A DNA stretch of 64,000 nt from Nocardiopsis sp. MG754419 (GTDB taxonomy: Bacteria; Actinomycetota; Actinomycetes; Streptosporangiales; Streptosporangiaceae): contig NZ_QOCZ01000007.1 of NCBI RefSeq assembly GCF_018207095.1, positions 1 to 64,000 on the forward strand, written 5' to 3'. The notes under the pieces were generated by a model that saw nothing but the letters and a program-made list of their open reading frames with translations, was not told the DNA's origin and did not search any database. The first letter of the stretch is position 1; each line of letters opens with the position of its first letter. Position numbers and translations under genes: made by a program. Positions 36,239 through 44,671 of this stretch are shown here, piece after piece.

Positions 36239-36577
36239 GCGGGCCCGTTCCGCGTCGAGGACCGCGGTGAGCAATCCGGGGAAGCGCTCCTCCAGGTCGG
36301 CCACGCGCAGACAGCTCATGCGCGCGGTGCCCTCGTAGTACTGACGGATCACCCCGGCCTCCCGCAGGACCCGGAAGTGGTGGGTGGAGGTGGACTTGCT
36401 CACCGGCAGGTCGAAGGCGACGCAGGCCATGTCGTCGTGCCCGTCGGCCAGGGCACCGACGATGCTCAGCCGCACGGGGTCCGCCAGCGCGCTGAGGACC
36501 GTCTCCAGGCGGATCCGTGAGGTCTCGGGGTGGGTGGGCCGACGTCCGGAGACGGTTCCGGATACGGACTCGGGCAT
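36230..36577 (-). CDS. ArsR/HTH_20-family repressor
   Basis: A 115-residue winged-helix regulator: TVLSALADPVRLSIVGALAD at the start, recognition region DLPVSKSTSTHHFRVLREAGV, and the wing QYYEGTARMSCLRV. A Cys is present near residue 52 (DDMACVAF), but the family's metal CVC motif is not, so the signal may be electrophilic or redox rather than a metal. It is divergent from an old yellow enzyme gene with two inverted repeats between them, the classic layout of a repressor controlling its own gene and an ene-reductase. Confidence 0.9.
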   Translation of the reverse strand: MPESVSGTVSGRRPTHPETSRIRLETVLSALADPVRLSIVGALADGHDDMACVAFDLPVSKSTSTHHFRVLREAGVIRQYYEGTARMSCLRVADLEERFPGLLTAVLDAERARRG

Positions 36578-36612
36578 GCTGCGACCTTCCGTCGATCCTG
36601 CTCGCCTCCTAA

Positions 36613-36632
36613 AGTACGAGAGGGTTCGTAGT
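36613..36632. promoter_or_regulatory. Second, imperfect ArsR operator
   Basis: AGTACGA-(6)-TCGTAGT, 6 of 7 pairs matching. It lies close to the ArsR gene's likely -10 and shares the TCGTA/TACGA element with the stronger site at 36640. Confidence 0.5.
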
Positions 36633-36656
36633 TTGACAATCGTCGTAGTACGACGA
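36633..36656 (+). promoter_or_regulatory. OYE promoter -35 with overlapping ArsR operator
   Basis: TTGACA at 36633-36638 is a perfect -35. The perfect repeat TCGTCGTA-G-TACGACGA fills 36640-36656, inside the spacer, with a possible -10 TATCGT at 36658. A repressor bound here would occlude RNA polymerase. It serves the gene starting at 36715. Confidence 0.78.
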
Positions 36657-36714
36657 GTATCGTACTTGTGCCACCCTGTCCGCCGTGGCCGACGTCGACG
36701 CGAAGGAACCCAAC

Positions 36715-37818
36715 GTGAGCTCCTTGTTCACCCCGCTGACCCTGCGTTCACTCACCATCCCCAACCGTGTGTGGATGGCGCCGATGTGCATGTACTCGGC
36801 CTCCATGGAAGGCCCTGACGTCGGGGCGCCCACCGACTTCCACCTCACCCACCTGGCGTCCCGGGCCGCCGGGGGCGCCGGCCTCGTCATGGCCGAGGCC
36901 ACCGGGGTCCGCGCCGACGGCCGGATCAGCCCCTGGGACCTGGGCCTGTGGAACGACCGGCAGCAGGAGGCCTTCTCCCGGATCACCGCCGCCATCCGGG
37001 CGCACGGAGCCGTCCCCGCCGTCCAGCTCGCGCACGCCGGTCGCAAGGCGGCCACCGACCGCCCCTGGCTGGGCGGTCGTGGGGTGGCGGAGTCCGAGGG
37101 CGGGTGGGAGACGGTGGCGCCCAGCGCCTGGGCCTTCGAGGGCCTGCCCGTGCCGCACGAACTGACCGTCGAGGAGATCGACGGGTTGGTGGCCGACTTC
37201 GCCGCCTCCGCCGAACGCGCCCTCGCCGCCGGTTTCCAGGTCGCCGAGGTCCACGGCGCCCACGGCTACCTGATCGACTCGTTCCTGTCCCCCGCGGGCA
37301 ACCGTCGCACCGACGAGTACGGCGGTGACCTGGAAGGGCGCATGCGCTTCCCGCTCCGGGTCGTGGAGGCCGTGCGCCGCGTGTGGCCGGAGGAGCTTCC
37401 GGTGTTCTTCCGGGTCTCGGCCACCGACTGGATCGAGGAGAACCCGGAGGACACGCGCACCGGCTGGACCGGCGACGACACCGTGCGTCTGGCCAAGGAG
37501 CTCCAGGCCCGCGGGGTCGACCTGCTGGACGTGTCCAGCGGCGGCATGGTGCACGACGCGCGGATCCCGGCCGCCCCCGGCTACCAGGTGCCCTTCGCCA
37601 CGCGGGTACGGCAGGAGACCGGGCTGCCCACGGCGGCCGTCGGGCTCATCACCGACCCCCGGCAGGCGGAGGAGATCATCTCCTCAGGCGCGGCCGACGC
37701 CACCATGCTGGGTCGTGAGCTTCTGCGCGACCCGTACTGGGCTCACCGGGCCGCCGACGCGCTCGACGTGTCCTCGGACTGGCCGGTGCAGTACGGCTAC
37801 GCCGTCGGCCGCCGCTGA
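36715..37818 (+). CDS. Old yellow enzyme, YqjM type (NADH:flavin oxidoreductase)
   Basis: FMN-dependent ene-reductase, 367 residues. It shows MAPMCMYSA with the YqjM-type cysteine, QLAHAGRKA, the active-site pair in VHGAHGYLIDSFLSP, and the FMN phosphate site VGLITDPRQAEE...MLGRELLRDPYW. It reduces the C=C of enones, quinones or similar electrophiles. The GTG at 36715 has GAAGGA seven bases before it; a GTG at 36685 would add ten residues. It is under the divergent ArsR-type repressor, probably an electrophile or redox stress response. Confidence 0.92.
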   Translation: MSSLFTPLTLRSLTIPNRVWMAPMCMYSASMEGPDVGAPTDFHLTHLASRAAGGAGLVMAEATGVRADGRISPWDLGLWNDRQQEAFSRITAAIRAHGAVPAVQLAHAGRKAATDRPWLGGRGVAESEGGWETVAPSAWAFEGLPVPHELTVEEIDGLVADFAASAERALAAGFQVAEVHGAHGYLIDSFLSPAGNRRTDEYGGDLEGRMRFPLRVVEAVRRVWPEELPVFFRVSATDWIEENPEDTRTGWTGDDTVRLAKELQARGVDLLDVSSGGMVHDARIPAAPGYQVPFATRVRQETGLPTAAVGLITDPRQAEEIISSGAADATMLGRELLRDPYWAHRAADALDVSSDWPVQYGYAVGRR

Positions 37819-37831
37819 TCCGACCCACCGG

Positions 37832-37877
37832 GACGGCCCGGCCGCCGCCCCCCAGAGGGCACGGTGGCCGGGCCGTC
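37832..37877. terminator. Bidirectional hairpin between OYE and grpB
   Basis: A perfect 12-bp inverted repeat (GACGGCCCGGCC / GGCCGGGCCGTC) flanks a 22-base loop, directly after the OYE stop and before the convergent grpB end. The interval 37819-38017 contains nothing else. Confidence 0.6.
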
Positions 37878-38017
37878 TCCGTCCCACGGCGCGCACCGGT
37901 CGCCGCGCCCCTCGCACCACGGACCGCGGACGGTGAGCACCACGGGCGACACCGCGCAGGTCTCATCCGGGGCCGTCCGGCGCGAGGGGCGGCCCGCCTC
38001 GTCCACTCGGGCCGGGG

Positions 38018-38646
38018 CTACTCCGGGTACGAGGACCGGTCGGAGGCCCGGAGCAGACCGTGGGCGGCGAACATGCGCGCGTAGATGTCCCGGAGCACCG
38101 GTTCCTTGCGGGCGTTGTCGTCCATGACGACGCCGCCCCTCTCGGTGACCTCGGCCGCGGCCGCGAGCTCGGCGTCCCGGTACCGCGCCAGGTCCTCGGG
38201 GTGCGCGATGAGCCGGTCGCGGAACAGGCGATGCCGGATCGTCTCGGGGCGGTCCGGGCCGAACACGTGCGGGTCGACCTCCGGTACCGCGAGGCGGAAC
38301 ATGCGGTGCTCGTGCCAGACGGGTTCCCGGACGGTGAGCACGAACCCGTGCGCCTCCAGCGCCGGCACGTAGGCGGTCTCGTCGGTGGGATCGGCGACCG
38401 TGAGGTCGACGTCGATCACGGGCTTGGCCGCCGGTCCGGGCACGGACGTGGAACCGACGTGTTCCACCGCCAGGGCGCCCTCCCCAACGCCGCGCGTACC
38501 AGGGCGGCCACCTCGGCGAACCCTGCCGGCCGGGCGGGGTCGTGGGCCACGACCCGGATGGGCTCGGGGTCGGGTCGTCCCAGGACCCACAAGGAGTCGT
38601 CGTGCGGGGGTTCGTGGTGCCGGGTGATCTCCTCGGGTGTGGGCAT
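38018..38646 (-). pseudogene. GrpB (UPF0157) family gene broken by a one-base frameshift
   Basis: From the ATG at 38646 one frame reads normally into RPAGFAEVAALVRAALG and then goes to nonsense. Another frame takes over with ALAVEHVGSTSVPGPAAKPV, the GrpB hallmark, and continues to the stop at 38018. Adding one G to the run of four (38482-38485 on the plus strand) restores AALGEGALAVEHVG, exactly the family consensus. The whole gene would then encode ~209 residues of the nucleotidyltransferase-fold GrpB family. It is either a recent loss or a homopolymer sequencing error. Confidence 0.82.
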
Positions 38647-38682
38647 GTCCCCACCCTACGGAGGACCGGCATACTGGGCACC

Positions 38683-38976
38683 GTGTCGAATCAGGTGCGC
38701 AGCCCCAGGCTGGAGATCGAGTACTGCACGCGCTGCCGTTGGCTGCCGCGTGCGACGTGGATGGCGCAGGAGCTGCTCACCACGTTCGAGGCCGAGCTCG
38801 GTGAGGTGGCCCTGGTCCCCGGCACCGGCGGTGTCTTCGAGGTGCGTCTGGACGGTGCGCCCGTGTGGTCGCGCAAGAGCGATGCCGCCTTCACCGACGC
38901 CGCCGACCTCAAGCGTCTGATCCGCGACCGGATCGCCCCCGAACGCTCCCTGGGCCACTCCGACCACCGGAACTGA
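38683..38976 (+). CDS. Rdx/SelT-SelW-SelH family thioredoxin-like protein
   Basis: A 97-residue protein with the redox motif YCTRCRW (Cys15, Cys18) right after the first strand, and VPGTGGVFEVRLDGAPVWSRK, the typical end of this family, in which some members carry selenocysteine; here it is Cys. The partner is unknown. The GTG at 38683 is the only start upstream of the motif; GGAGG is present but 20 bases away. It is divergent from grpB. Confidence 0.88.
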   Translation: MSNQVRSPRLEIEYCTRCRWLPRATWMAQELLTTFEAELGEVALVPGTGGVFEVRLDGAPVWSRKSDAAFTDAADLKRLIRDRIAPERSLGHSDHRN

Positions 38977-39330
38977 CCCCGCCGGGGGTCGGCCGCGGAG
39001 CCCGCACACGGAGGGGAGCCGCCGGAGGGCGGGCACCCACCCGTCGGTGTCCAGCCCCGAGCCCGCGCGGTGACGGGTGCCGCGCACCCGATCGACGCGA
39101 CCGACGGCGGCGGGCGGCCACCACCTCACGCCGGAACCGGCGCGGGCCACCTGCGACGACCGGAGTCCGTGGTGGCGCCGGCGCATCGGGGCCGGGGTCG
39201 CCCCGGCGACCCCACGTGCGCGTCCACGACCTTCGGAGTGACGTCTGCGCTCCGGCGGGGAACACTCCCTGGGGAGAAGGGGCTCGCTCTCGTCCCCGGC
39301 GGCCCGCGCGTGAGGAGACCGGGAGCCGTG
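38977..39330. other. Intergenic before the PEP-synthase/Rph-like gene
   Basis: No coding-biased ORF. I looked for the rifamycin-associated element known upstream of rph genes and did not find a convincing copy. GGGAG and GAGGAG just before 39331 are the ribosome site. Confidence 0.4.
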
Positions 39331-41907
39331 ATGCACGAAACGGACGCCGCCGTCGTCGACCTCGACGAGGTCCGGCGGGGCATGGGGAGCCGGGTGGGCG
39401 GTAAGGCGACCGGGCTCGGGGAGATGATCGCCGCCGGGCTCCGGGTGCCGCCGGGGTTCTGCGTCACGACCACGGCCCTGGCCTCGGGCGAGGTGCCCGC
39501 CGAGGAGATCACCGAGGCCTACGCGCGCCTGGGCGGGGGCCCGGTGGCGGTCCGCTCCAGCGCCACCGCGGAGGATCTGCCCGACGAAAGTTTCGCCGGC
39601 CAGCAGGACACCTACCTGAACGTCCGGGGCGCGGACGCGGTCGTCGACGCGGTCCGCCGTTGCCGGGACTCCCTGGACAACGCCCGTGCCGTCGCCTATC
39701 GCGAGGCCAACGACATCGACCGGGCGGACGTGCGCATCGCCGTCGTGGTCCAGTCGATGGTGGACGCCGCCACCGCCGGGGTCATGTTCACCGCCGACCC
39801 GCTCACCGGATCGCGTTCGCGCACCGTGATCGACGCGGTCCGGGGGCTGGGCACCGGTGTGGTGGACGGGACGGCCGACCCCGACCACTACGTCGTCGAC
39901 GACGCGGTGCCCGCCGTCCACCCGGGCGGTTGTCTGGACCCGCCCCAGGTGGGTGCGCTGGCCCTGGCGGGGCGGCGGGTCGAGGGCCTCTTCGGCGCTC
40001 CCCAGGACGTGGAGTGGGCCCACGACCACGACGGCGGGCTGTGGCTGTTGCAGTCCCGCCCCATCACCACCCTGTTCCCGCTGCCGCCGCAGGACGTGCC
40101 CGACCCTCCGCACCTGTACATGGAGATCGGGAACATGCAGGGCATGCTGCGCCCGTTCACACCTCTGGGGTCGTCCCTCCTGGAACAGGTGTGGAGTCGC
40201 TGGTGGCGAACGCGCGGGATCTCCGAGAACGCCCTGGGACCGACCCCCTTCATGGTCGACATCGGTCGACGCCTCTACGCCGACCTCACCGGTCCGCTGC
40301 GCAGCAGGAGTCTGCGGTCGGGGTTGGCGCAGAGCCTGGAGGTGTACGGGCCGCGGGCGCGCGCCGCGGTGGAGCACCTGCTCGACGACCCCCGGTTCAC
40401 GCCCCGGCCCGGCGCGCCCCTCCCGGTGGGCGCCGTGCTCGCGGTGGTGACCGGTCTGCTCCCCATGGTCGTGGTGGGCGCGGTACGGTCCCTGATCGAT
40501 CCGCGTTCGGGACGCAACCGCGCCCACGCGGCGGTGGACCGATGGCGGTCCCTGCGCGGCCCGGGCGCGGGCGCCGACGCCGGTGAACGCCTGGAGTGGG
40601 TCATGGGCGACGCCTTCGACACGATGCTCGGCCCGGAACTGGTGAAGGTGGTGGGTCCGGTGGCCGCCGGGCTCCTGACGAGCACGACCCCGGCCGCCCT
40701 GTTGCGCGGGGTCGCCTCGAAGCAGGAGACCGACACCGTCCTGGGCGGTATGCCGCACAACGTCACCACGGAGATGAACCTGGAACTGTGGCGGATCGCC
40801 GAGCGGGCCCGTGGGTACGGGGACCTGTTCACGGCGACGCCACCGGAGGAGTCGGCCGCCCGACATGTGGGCGGCACCCTGCCCGATGTGGGGGTCACGG
40901 CGTTCCTGGCCACGTACGGGCACCGCGCGGCCGGCGAGGTGGACATCGGCGTGCCCCGGTGGCGGGAGGACCCCACCCCGGTGTTCGGGGTCATCGCCAA
41001 CCACCTGCGGTCCGAGGGCGGGGAGCAGGCCCCGGACCGGCGCTTCGCGCGGGCGGCCGCGGCGGCCGAGTCCATGCTCGACGAGCTGTGTCGACGGGCC
41101 GTGCGGGCGCGCCCGGTGCGCGGGGCGATCGCCGCGTTCCTCATGCGACGTTCCCGGGCGCTGGCGGGCATGCGCGAGTACGCCAAGTTCGCGTGGCTGG
41201 TGCCGTTCGCGGAGATGCGGCGCCAGCTGCTGATGGCCGGTGAGGACCTGGCCTCGCGCGGGCTGGTGGAACGGGCCGACGACCTCTTCTTCCTGGAGGT
41301 GGGCGAGGCCCGCGCCGCCGCCCACGACGGGGTCGACCAGCGGGCGCTGGTGGCCGATCGGCGCCGTTTCCACCGGCGCGAGCTGCGCCGACGCACGGTG
41401 CCCGCGACCCTGCTGACCGACGGCACGGACGTGACGCTCACCCTGCCGCGTCCGCCCGCGGTCGAGGGCGTCCTGTCGGGGACCCCGGCCGCACCGGGGC
41501 GTGCCGAGGGGCGGGCCCGGGTGGTGGTGGACCCCGTGGGCGCCCGGGTCGAGCCCGGGGAGATCTTGGTCGCGCCGACCACCGACCCCGGGTGGACGCC
41601 GTTGTTCATGACCGTCACCGGCCTGGTCAGCGACACCGGGTCGACGATCGCGCACGGACCCACGGTGGCGCGCGAGTACGGCATCCCGGCGGTGATCGGT
41701 GTGCGGGGCGCCACGACCGCCCTCCGTACCGGCGACCTTCTGCGGATCGACGGCTCCGAGGGCACGGTCACCGTGCTGGAGCTCGCCGCCGAGCGCGGGG
41801 ACCGCCCCGGGGTCGGCGGCGGGAACGGGCACCGCGGTGGACGAGGCTCCGGGGACGGACGGAAGCCGGCCGACGGGACCACCGCCGACGGGGCGACCGG
41901 CACCTGA
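39331..41907 (+). CDS. Rifampin phosphotransferase-like / PEP synthase-family protein
   Basis: An 858-residue three-domain phosphotransferase. The N-terminal ATP-grasp/PPDK_N domain shows VGGKATGLGEM, PPGFCVTT, VAVRSSATAEDLPDESFAGQQDTYLN and EWAHDHDGGLWLLQSRPI. A ~430-residue middle domain follows. The C-terminal swivelling domain carries the phosphohistidine in IAHGPTVAREYGIPAV. This order and length match rifampin phosphotransferase, which inactivates rifamycins, rather than PEP synthase, which has a C-terminal PEP-binding barrel. The ATG has GAGGAG and GGGAG upstream. The ~45-residue Gly/Asp-rich tail is unusual. Rifamycin as substrate is inference. Confidence 0.8.
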   Translation: MHETDAAVVDLDEVRRGMGSRVGGKATGLGEMIAAGLRVPPGFCVTTTALASGEVPAEEITEAYARLGGGPVAVRSSATAEDLPDESFAGQQDTYLNVRGADAVVDAVRRCRDSLDNARAVAYREANDIDRADVRIAVVVQSMVDAATAGVMFTADPLTGSRSRTVIDAVRGLGTGVVDGTADPDHYVVDDAVPAVHPGGCLDPPQVGALALAGRRVEGLFGAPQDVEWAHDHDGGLWLLQSRPITTLFPLPPQDVPDPPHLYMEIGNMQGMLRPFTPLGSSLLEQVWSRWWRTRGISENALGPTPFMVDIGRRLYADLTGPLRSRSLRSGLAQSLEVYGPRARAAVEHLLDDPRFTPRPGAPLPVGAVLAVVTGLLPMVVVGAVRSLIDPRSGRNRAHAAVDRWRSLRGPGAGADAGERLEWVMGDAFDTMLGPELVKVVGPVAAGLLTSTTPAALLRGVASKQETDTVLGGMPHNVTTEMNLELWRIAERARGYGDLFTATPPEESAARHVGGTLPDVGVTAFLATYGHRAAGEVDIGVPRWREDPTPVFGVIANHLRSEGGEQAPDRRFARAAAAAESMLDELCRRAVRARPVRGAIAAFLMRRSRALAGMREYAKFAWLVPFAEMRRQLLMAGEDLASRGLVERADDLFFLEVGEARAAAHDGVDQRALVADRRRFHRRELRRRTVPATLLTDGTDVTLTLPRPPAVEGVLSGTPAAPGRAEGRARVVVDPVGARVEPGEILVAPTTDPGWTPLFMTVTGLVSDTGSTIAHGPTVAREYGIPAVIGVRGATTALRTGDLLRIDGSEGTVTVLELAAERGDRPGVGGGNGHRGGRGSGDGRKPADGTTADGATGT

Positions 41908-41975
41908 GCACGCCCGGGGCCGGAGGCGGGAGCGGGGTCCGGGCGGATGAGGAGGGCGGGGTCCGGTCGCCCGGT

Positions 41976-42734
41976 TCAGACGGCGGACCAGCCGTCGTCG
42001 ACCGGCAGGACCACGCCGTTGACGTTGCTGGCGGCGTCGGAGGCCAGGAACACGATGGCGGCGGCCGGCTCGTCGGCGTCGGCGACCCGGCCCATGTTGC
42101 CCATGTAGCGCCCCAGAACGGCCGGCCCCGCGGCGGCGGGGTCGGCGTGGACGGCGATCCCGGTGGCGGTCCCGCCCGGGGCCACGGCGTTGACCCGGAT
42201 CCCCTGGTCCCGGTACATGATCGCGGTGGACCTGACCAGCCCGACCACCCCGTGCTTGGCGGCGGTGTAGGCGGCCCCGGCGGCGCTGCCGCGCAGTGAG
42301 GCCTCCGAGGCGGTGAAGACGATGGCGCCCTTCCGCCGCTCGATCATGTGCGGCAGGACCGCGCGGGTGAGCAGGAAGGGGGCGGTGAGGTTGACCCGCA
42401 GGAGCCGTTCCCATGCCTCGTCGGCGACGTCGGCGGTGGCGGACATGTCGTCCATGATGCCCGCGTTGTTGATGAGCACGTCGATCCCGCCGAGGTGGTC
42501 CAGGGCGGTGGCGACGACCCGCTCCACGATCACCGGATCCCCCAGATCCCCGACGACGCTCTCGGCGGTGCCACCGGCCGCCCTGATCCGTGCGACGGTC
42601 TCGTGGGCGCCCTCGTCGTCCAGGTCGGCGACCAGCACACGGGCGCCGGCCTCGGAGAGCCGCAGTGCGGTGGCACGACCGATGCCGGAGCCCCCTCCGG
42701 TGACGATGGCGTTGCTCGCGTCCAGACCCGTCAT
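41976..42734 (-). CDS. SDR-family oxidoreductase (FabG-like)
   Basis: A 252-residue classical SDR with TGGGSGIG, NNAGI, catalytic YTAAK, and a C-terminal GVVLPVDDGWSAV typical of 3-oxoacyl-reductase/hydroxysteroid-type enzymes. The ATG at 42734 faces the TetR gene across an operator, so it is probably the repressed target. The substrate is unknown. Confidence 0.9.
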   Translation of the reverse strand: MTGLDASNAIVTGGGSGIGRATALRLSEAGARVLVADLDDEGAHETVARIRAAGGTAESVVGDLGDPVIVERVVATALDHLGGIDVLINNAGIMDDMSATADVADEAWERLLRVNLTAPFLLTRAVLPHMIERRKGAIVFTASEASLRGSAAGAAYTAAKHGVVGLVRSTAIMYRDQGIRVNAVAPGGTATGIAVHADPAAAGPAVLGRYMGNMGRVADADEPAAAIVFLASDAASNVNGVVLPVDDGWSAV

Positions 42735-42812
42735 GAGGGTCCACCCCTTCCCTGTGGGAGGCCCGGGCGGGTCCCGGATCCACCGACCTGCAATGTTGTC
42801 ACTGTAAGACTT

Positions 42813-42831
42813 TTTGTCGCTCTATGACAAA
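42813..42831. promoter_or_regulatory. TetR operator overlapping the SDR promoter
   Basis: TTTGTC-(7)-GACAAA is an inverted repeat with 6-bp arms in an AT-rich stretch between the divergent SDR and TetR genes. Reading toward the SDR, TTGTCA (-35) and TACAGT (-10) are 18 bases apart and the operator covers the -35. Confidence 0.7.
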
Positions 42832-42898
42832 TATTCTCGCGACGTCACCGGAGTCGGTAAAGTGAGGGCACCGTGCAGGAACGCGCCGAGGAGGGACC

Positions 42899-43540
42899 TT
42901 GCCCAGCACACGGACCCCCTCCTCGGGAACGGCGGGCCGGGGACGGCCGCCCATGAGCGACCGCCGCAAGCACATCGTGCGCACCCAGATCGCGCACGCC
43001 GCGGTGGAGCTGTTCACCGCCCAGGGCGTGTCCGCGACCACCGGTGACGACATCGCCCACCGACTCGGCATCTCCACCCGCACACTGTGGCGCTACTTCC
43101 CGAGCAAGGAGAGTTGCGTGCGGCCCCTACTCACGGGCGGACTCGACCTCATGGCGGAACGGCTGCGCTCCTGGCCGCCGGAGCTGTCCCTGCCCGCGCA
43201 CCTGGAGCGCTCCGCCGCCCTGGACGAGGACGCCGAGGCCGCGTCGGTGACGTCGATGATCGACCTCATCCGCATGACCCGCACCGAGCCGGGGCTGCGC
43301 GCCGTCTGGCTCGACGTGCACCACCGCGCCGAAGAGGTCTTCGCCGAGGCGATCGCCGACCGCGCCGGCCTCCCCGCCGACGCGCTCTCCGTGCGGGTCC
43401 GGGCCGCCGCGATCAACGTGGCCCTGCGCGTGGCCGCGGAACGGTTCGCCGACCGTGGCCGGGACGACGAGGACATGGCCGGTCTGATCCGCGCGGCGCT
43501 GGAAGTGGTCGACGACGGACTGGGACCGATCGCCCGCTGA
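42899..43540 (+). CDS. TetR-family transcriptional regulator
   Basis: A 213-residue regulator with an N-terminal TetR helix-turn-helix (AVELFTAQGVSATTGDDIAHRLGISTRTLWRYFPSK, described in parts: helix 1 AAVELFTAQG, recognition GISTRTLWRYF) and a helical C-terminal ligand domain. I chose the TTG at 42899 because GAGGAG precedes it at good spacing; an internal ATG at 42953 has none. It probably represses the divergent SDR, and perhaps itself, through 42813-42831. The esterase gene downstream (63 bases) could be co-transcribed. Confidence 0.9.
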   Translation: MPSTRTPSSGTAGRGRPPMSDRRKHIVRTQIAHAAVELFTAQGVSATTGDDIAHRLGISTRTLWRYFPSKESCVRPLLTGGLDLMAERLRSWPPELSLPAHLERSAALDEDAEAASVTSMIDLIRMTRTEPGLRAVWLDVHHRAEEVFAEAIADRAGLPADALSVRVRAAAINVALRVAAERFADRGRDDEDMAGLIRAALEVVDDGLGPIAR

Positions 43541-43603
43541 CCCCTCACCCCGGCGCGGCGTCCGCCCGTCGTTCCGTCCCGGCCCGATCCCCCGAGGAAC
43601 CCC

Positions 43604-44554
43604 GTGTCCGAGCTGCACCCCGAACTGACCCGTGCCCGATTCCTGCCGTCGATCCCGGTCGGCCCGTGCACGGCGGCCCTGGCCCGGTGGGCCACCCGAC
43701 GCATGCGCGCGCCCCGGCCACCGGCCGACGTCCTGGTCGAGGAACGCACCGTGCCCGGCCCCGAGGGCGCGCCGCCGGTCTCCGTGCGCGTCTACCGTCC
43801 GCGCTCCCTGAGGGGGACCGCACCGGCACTGCTCTGGACCCACGGCGGCGGGTACCTCTACGGCGACCCCGTCCAGGACGAGGACCGCAGCGTCACGTTC
43901 GCGCGTGAACTCGGCGTCACCGTGGTCGCCACGCGCTACCGCAAGGCCCCTCTGAGCACCCGGCCCGCCCCGGTCGAGGACGCCTACGCGACCCTGTCCT
44001 GGATGGTGGAGGAGGCGGACCGCATCGGCGTGGACCCCGCCCGGATCGCCATCGGCGGGGCCAGCGCGGGCGGCGGCATCACCGCGGCCCTGGCCCTGAT
44101 GTGCCATGACCGCGGCGGGCCCGCACTCGTGTTCCAGCTGCTCGTCTACCCGATGCTGGACGACCGCACGACCCTGCGCACCGACCTGGACACGCTCGCG
44201 ACCCGCCTGTGGTCGGTGACCGACAACCGGTTCGCCTGGCGGGCGTACCTGGGCCGCGCACCGGGCGGTGCGGGCGTCTCCCCGTACGCGGCCCCCGCAC
44301 GGCGCGCGGACCTGTCCGGGCTACCGCCGGCGTGGATCGGGGTGGGAACGCTGGACCTGTTCCACGACGAGGACGTGACCTACGCCGAACGGCTGCGGGA
44401 GGCCGGTGTGCCCTGTGGACTCGTGGTACTCCCGGGCGCCTTCCACGGGTTCGACGCGCTCTTCGCCCGGACGGCCCTGGTCCGCGGGTTCCGGCGCGCC
44501 CAGATGGCGGCCCTGAGGTCGGCCTTCGCCGGGGACGTACAGCCCTCGCCCTGA
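43604..44554 (+). CDS. Alpha/beta hydrolase, HSL family (esterase)
   Basis: A 316-residue esterase/lipase of the hormone-sensitive lipase family (family IV): oxyanion motif HGGGYLYG, nucleophile serine in GASAGGG, acid GTLDLFHDED and His in PGAFHGFD. It hydrolyses short-chain or xenobiotic esters. The GTG at 43604 has GAGGAA upstream. It follows the TetR gene by 63 bases on the same strand and may be part of that regulon. Confidence 0.92.
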   Translation: MSELHPELTRARFLPSIPVGPCTAALARWATRRMRAPRPPADVLVEERTVPGPEGAPPVSVRVYRPRSLRGTAPALLWTHGGGYLYGDPVQDEDRSVTFARELGVTVVATRYRKAPLSTRPAPVEDAYATLSWMVEEADRIGVDPARIAIGGASAGGGITAALALMCHDRGGPALVFQLLVYPMLDDRTTLRTDLDTLATRLWSVTDNRFAWRAYLGRAPGGAGVSPYAAPARRADLSGLPPAWIGVGTLDLFHDEDVTYAERLREAGVPCGLVVLPGAFHGFDALFARTALVRGFRRAQMAALRSAFAGDVQPSP

Positions 44555-44671
44555 GCACGTCGGGCGGGTCGGCGCGCACCACGTGCCGCACCGGACTCCG
44601 GGGCCCGAACGTCCCTACCGGGGCGGGCCGACGCCTCCTAGGCTGTCGGCGCACCGTCACGAGAGGCCCCC

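Noticed and set aside
39200-39330. Rifamycin-associated element upstream of the Rph-like gene
   Set aside because: The stretch around 39279-39297 is GC-rich with GGGG and CCCC ends, but the inner arms do not pair as in the known element.
38656-42783. 1375-residue open frame on the minus strand
   Set aside because: It is antisense to the Rdx, Rph-like and other genes; its translation has no domain and high-GC DNA often leaves such shadow frames open.
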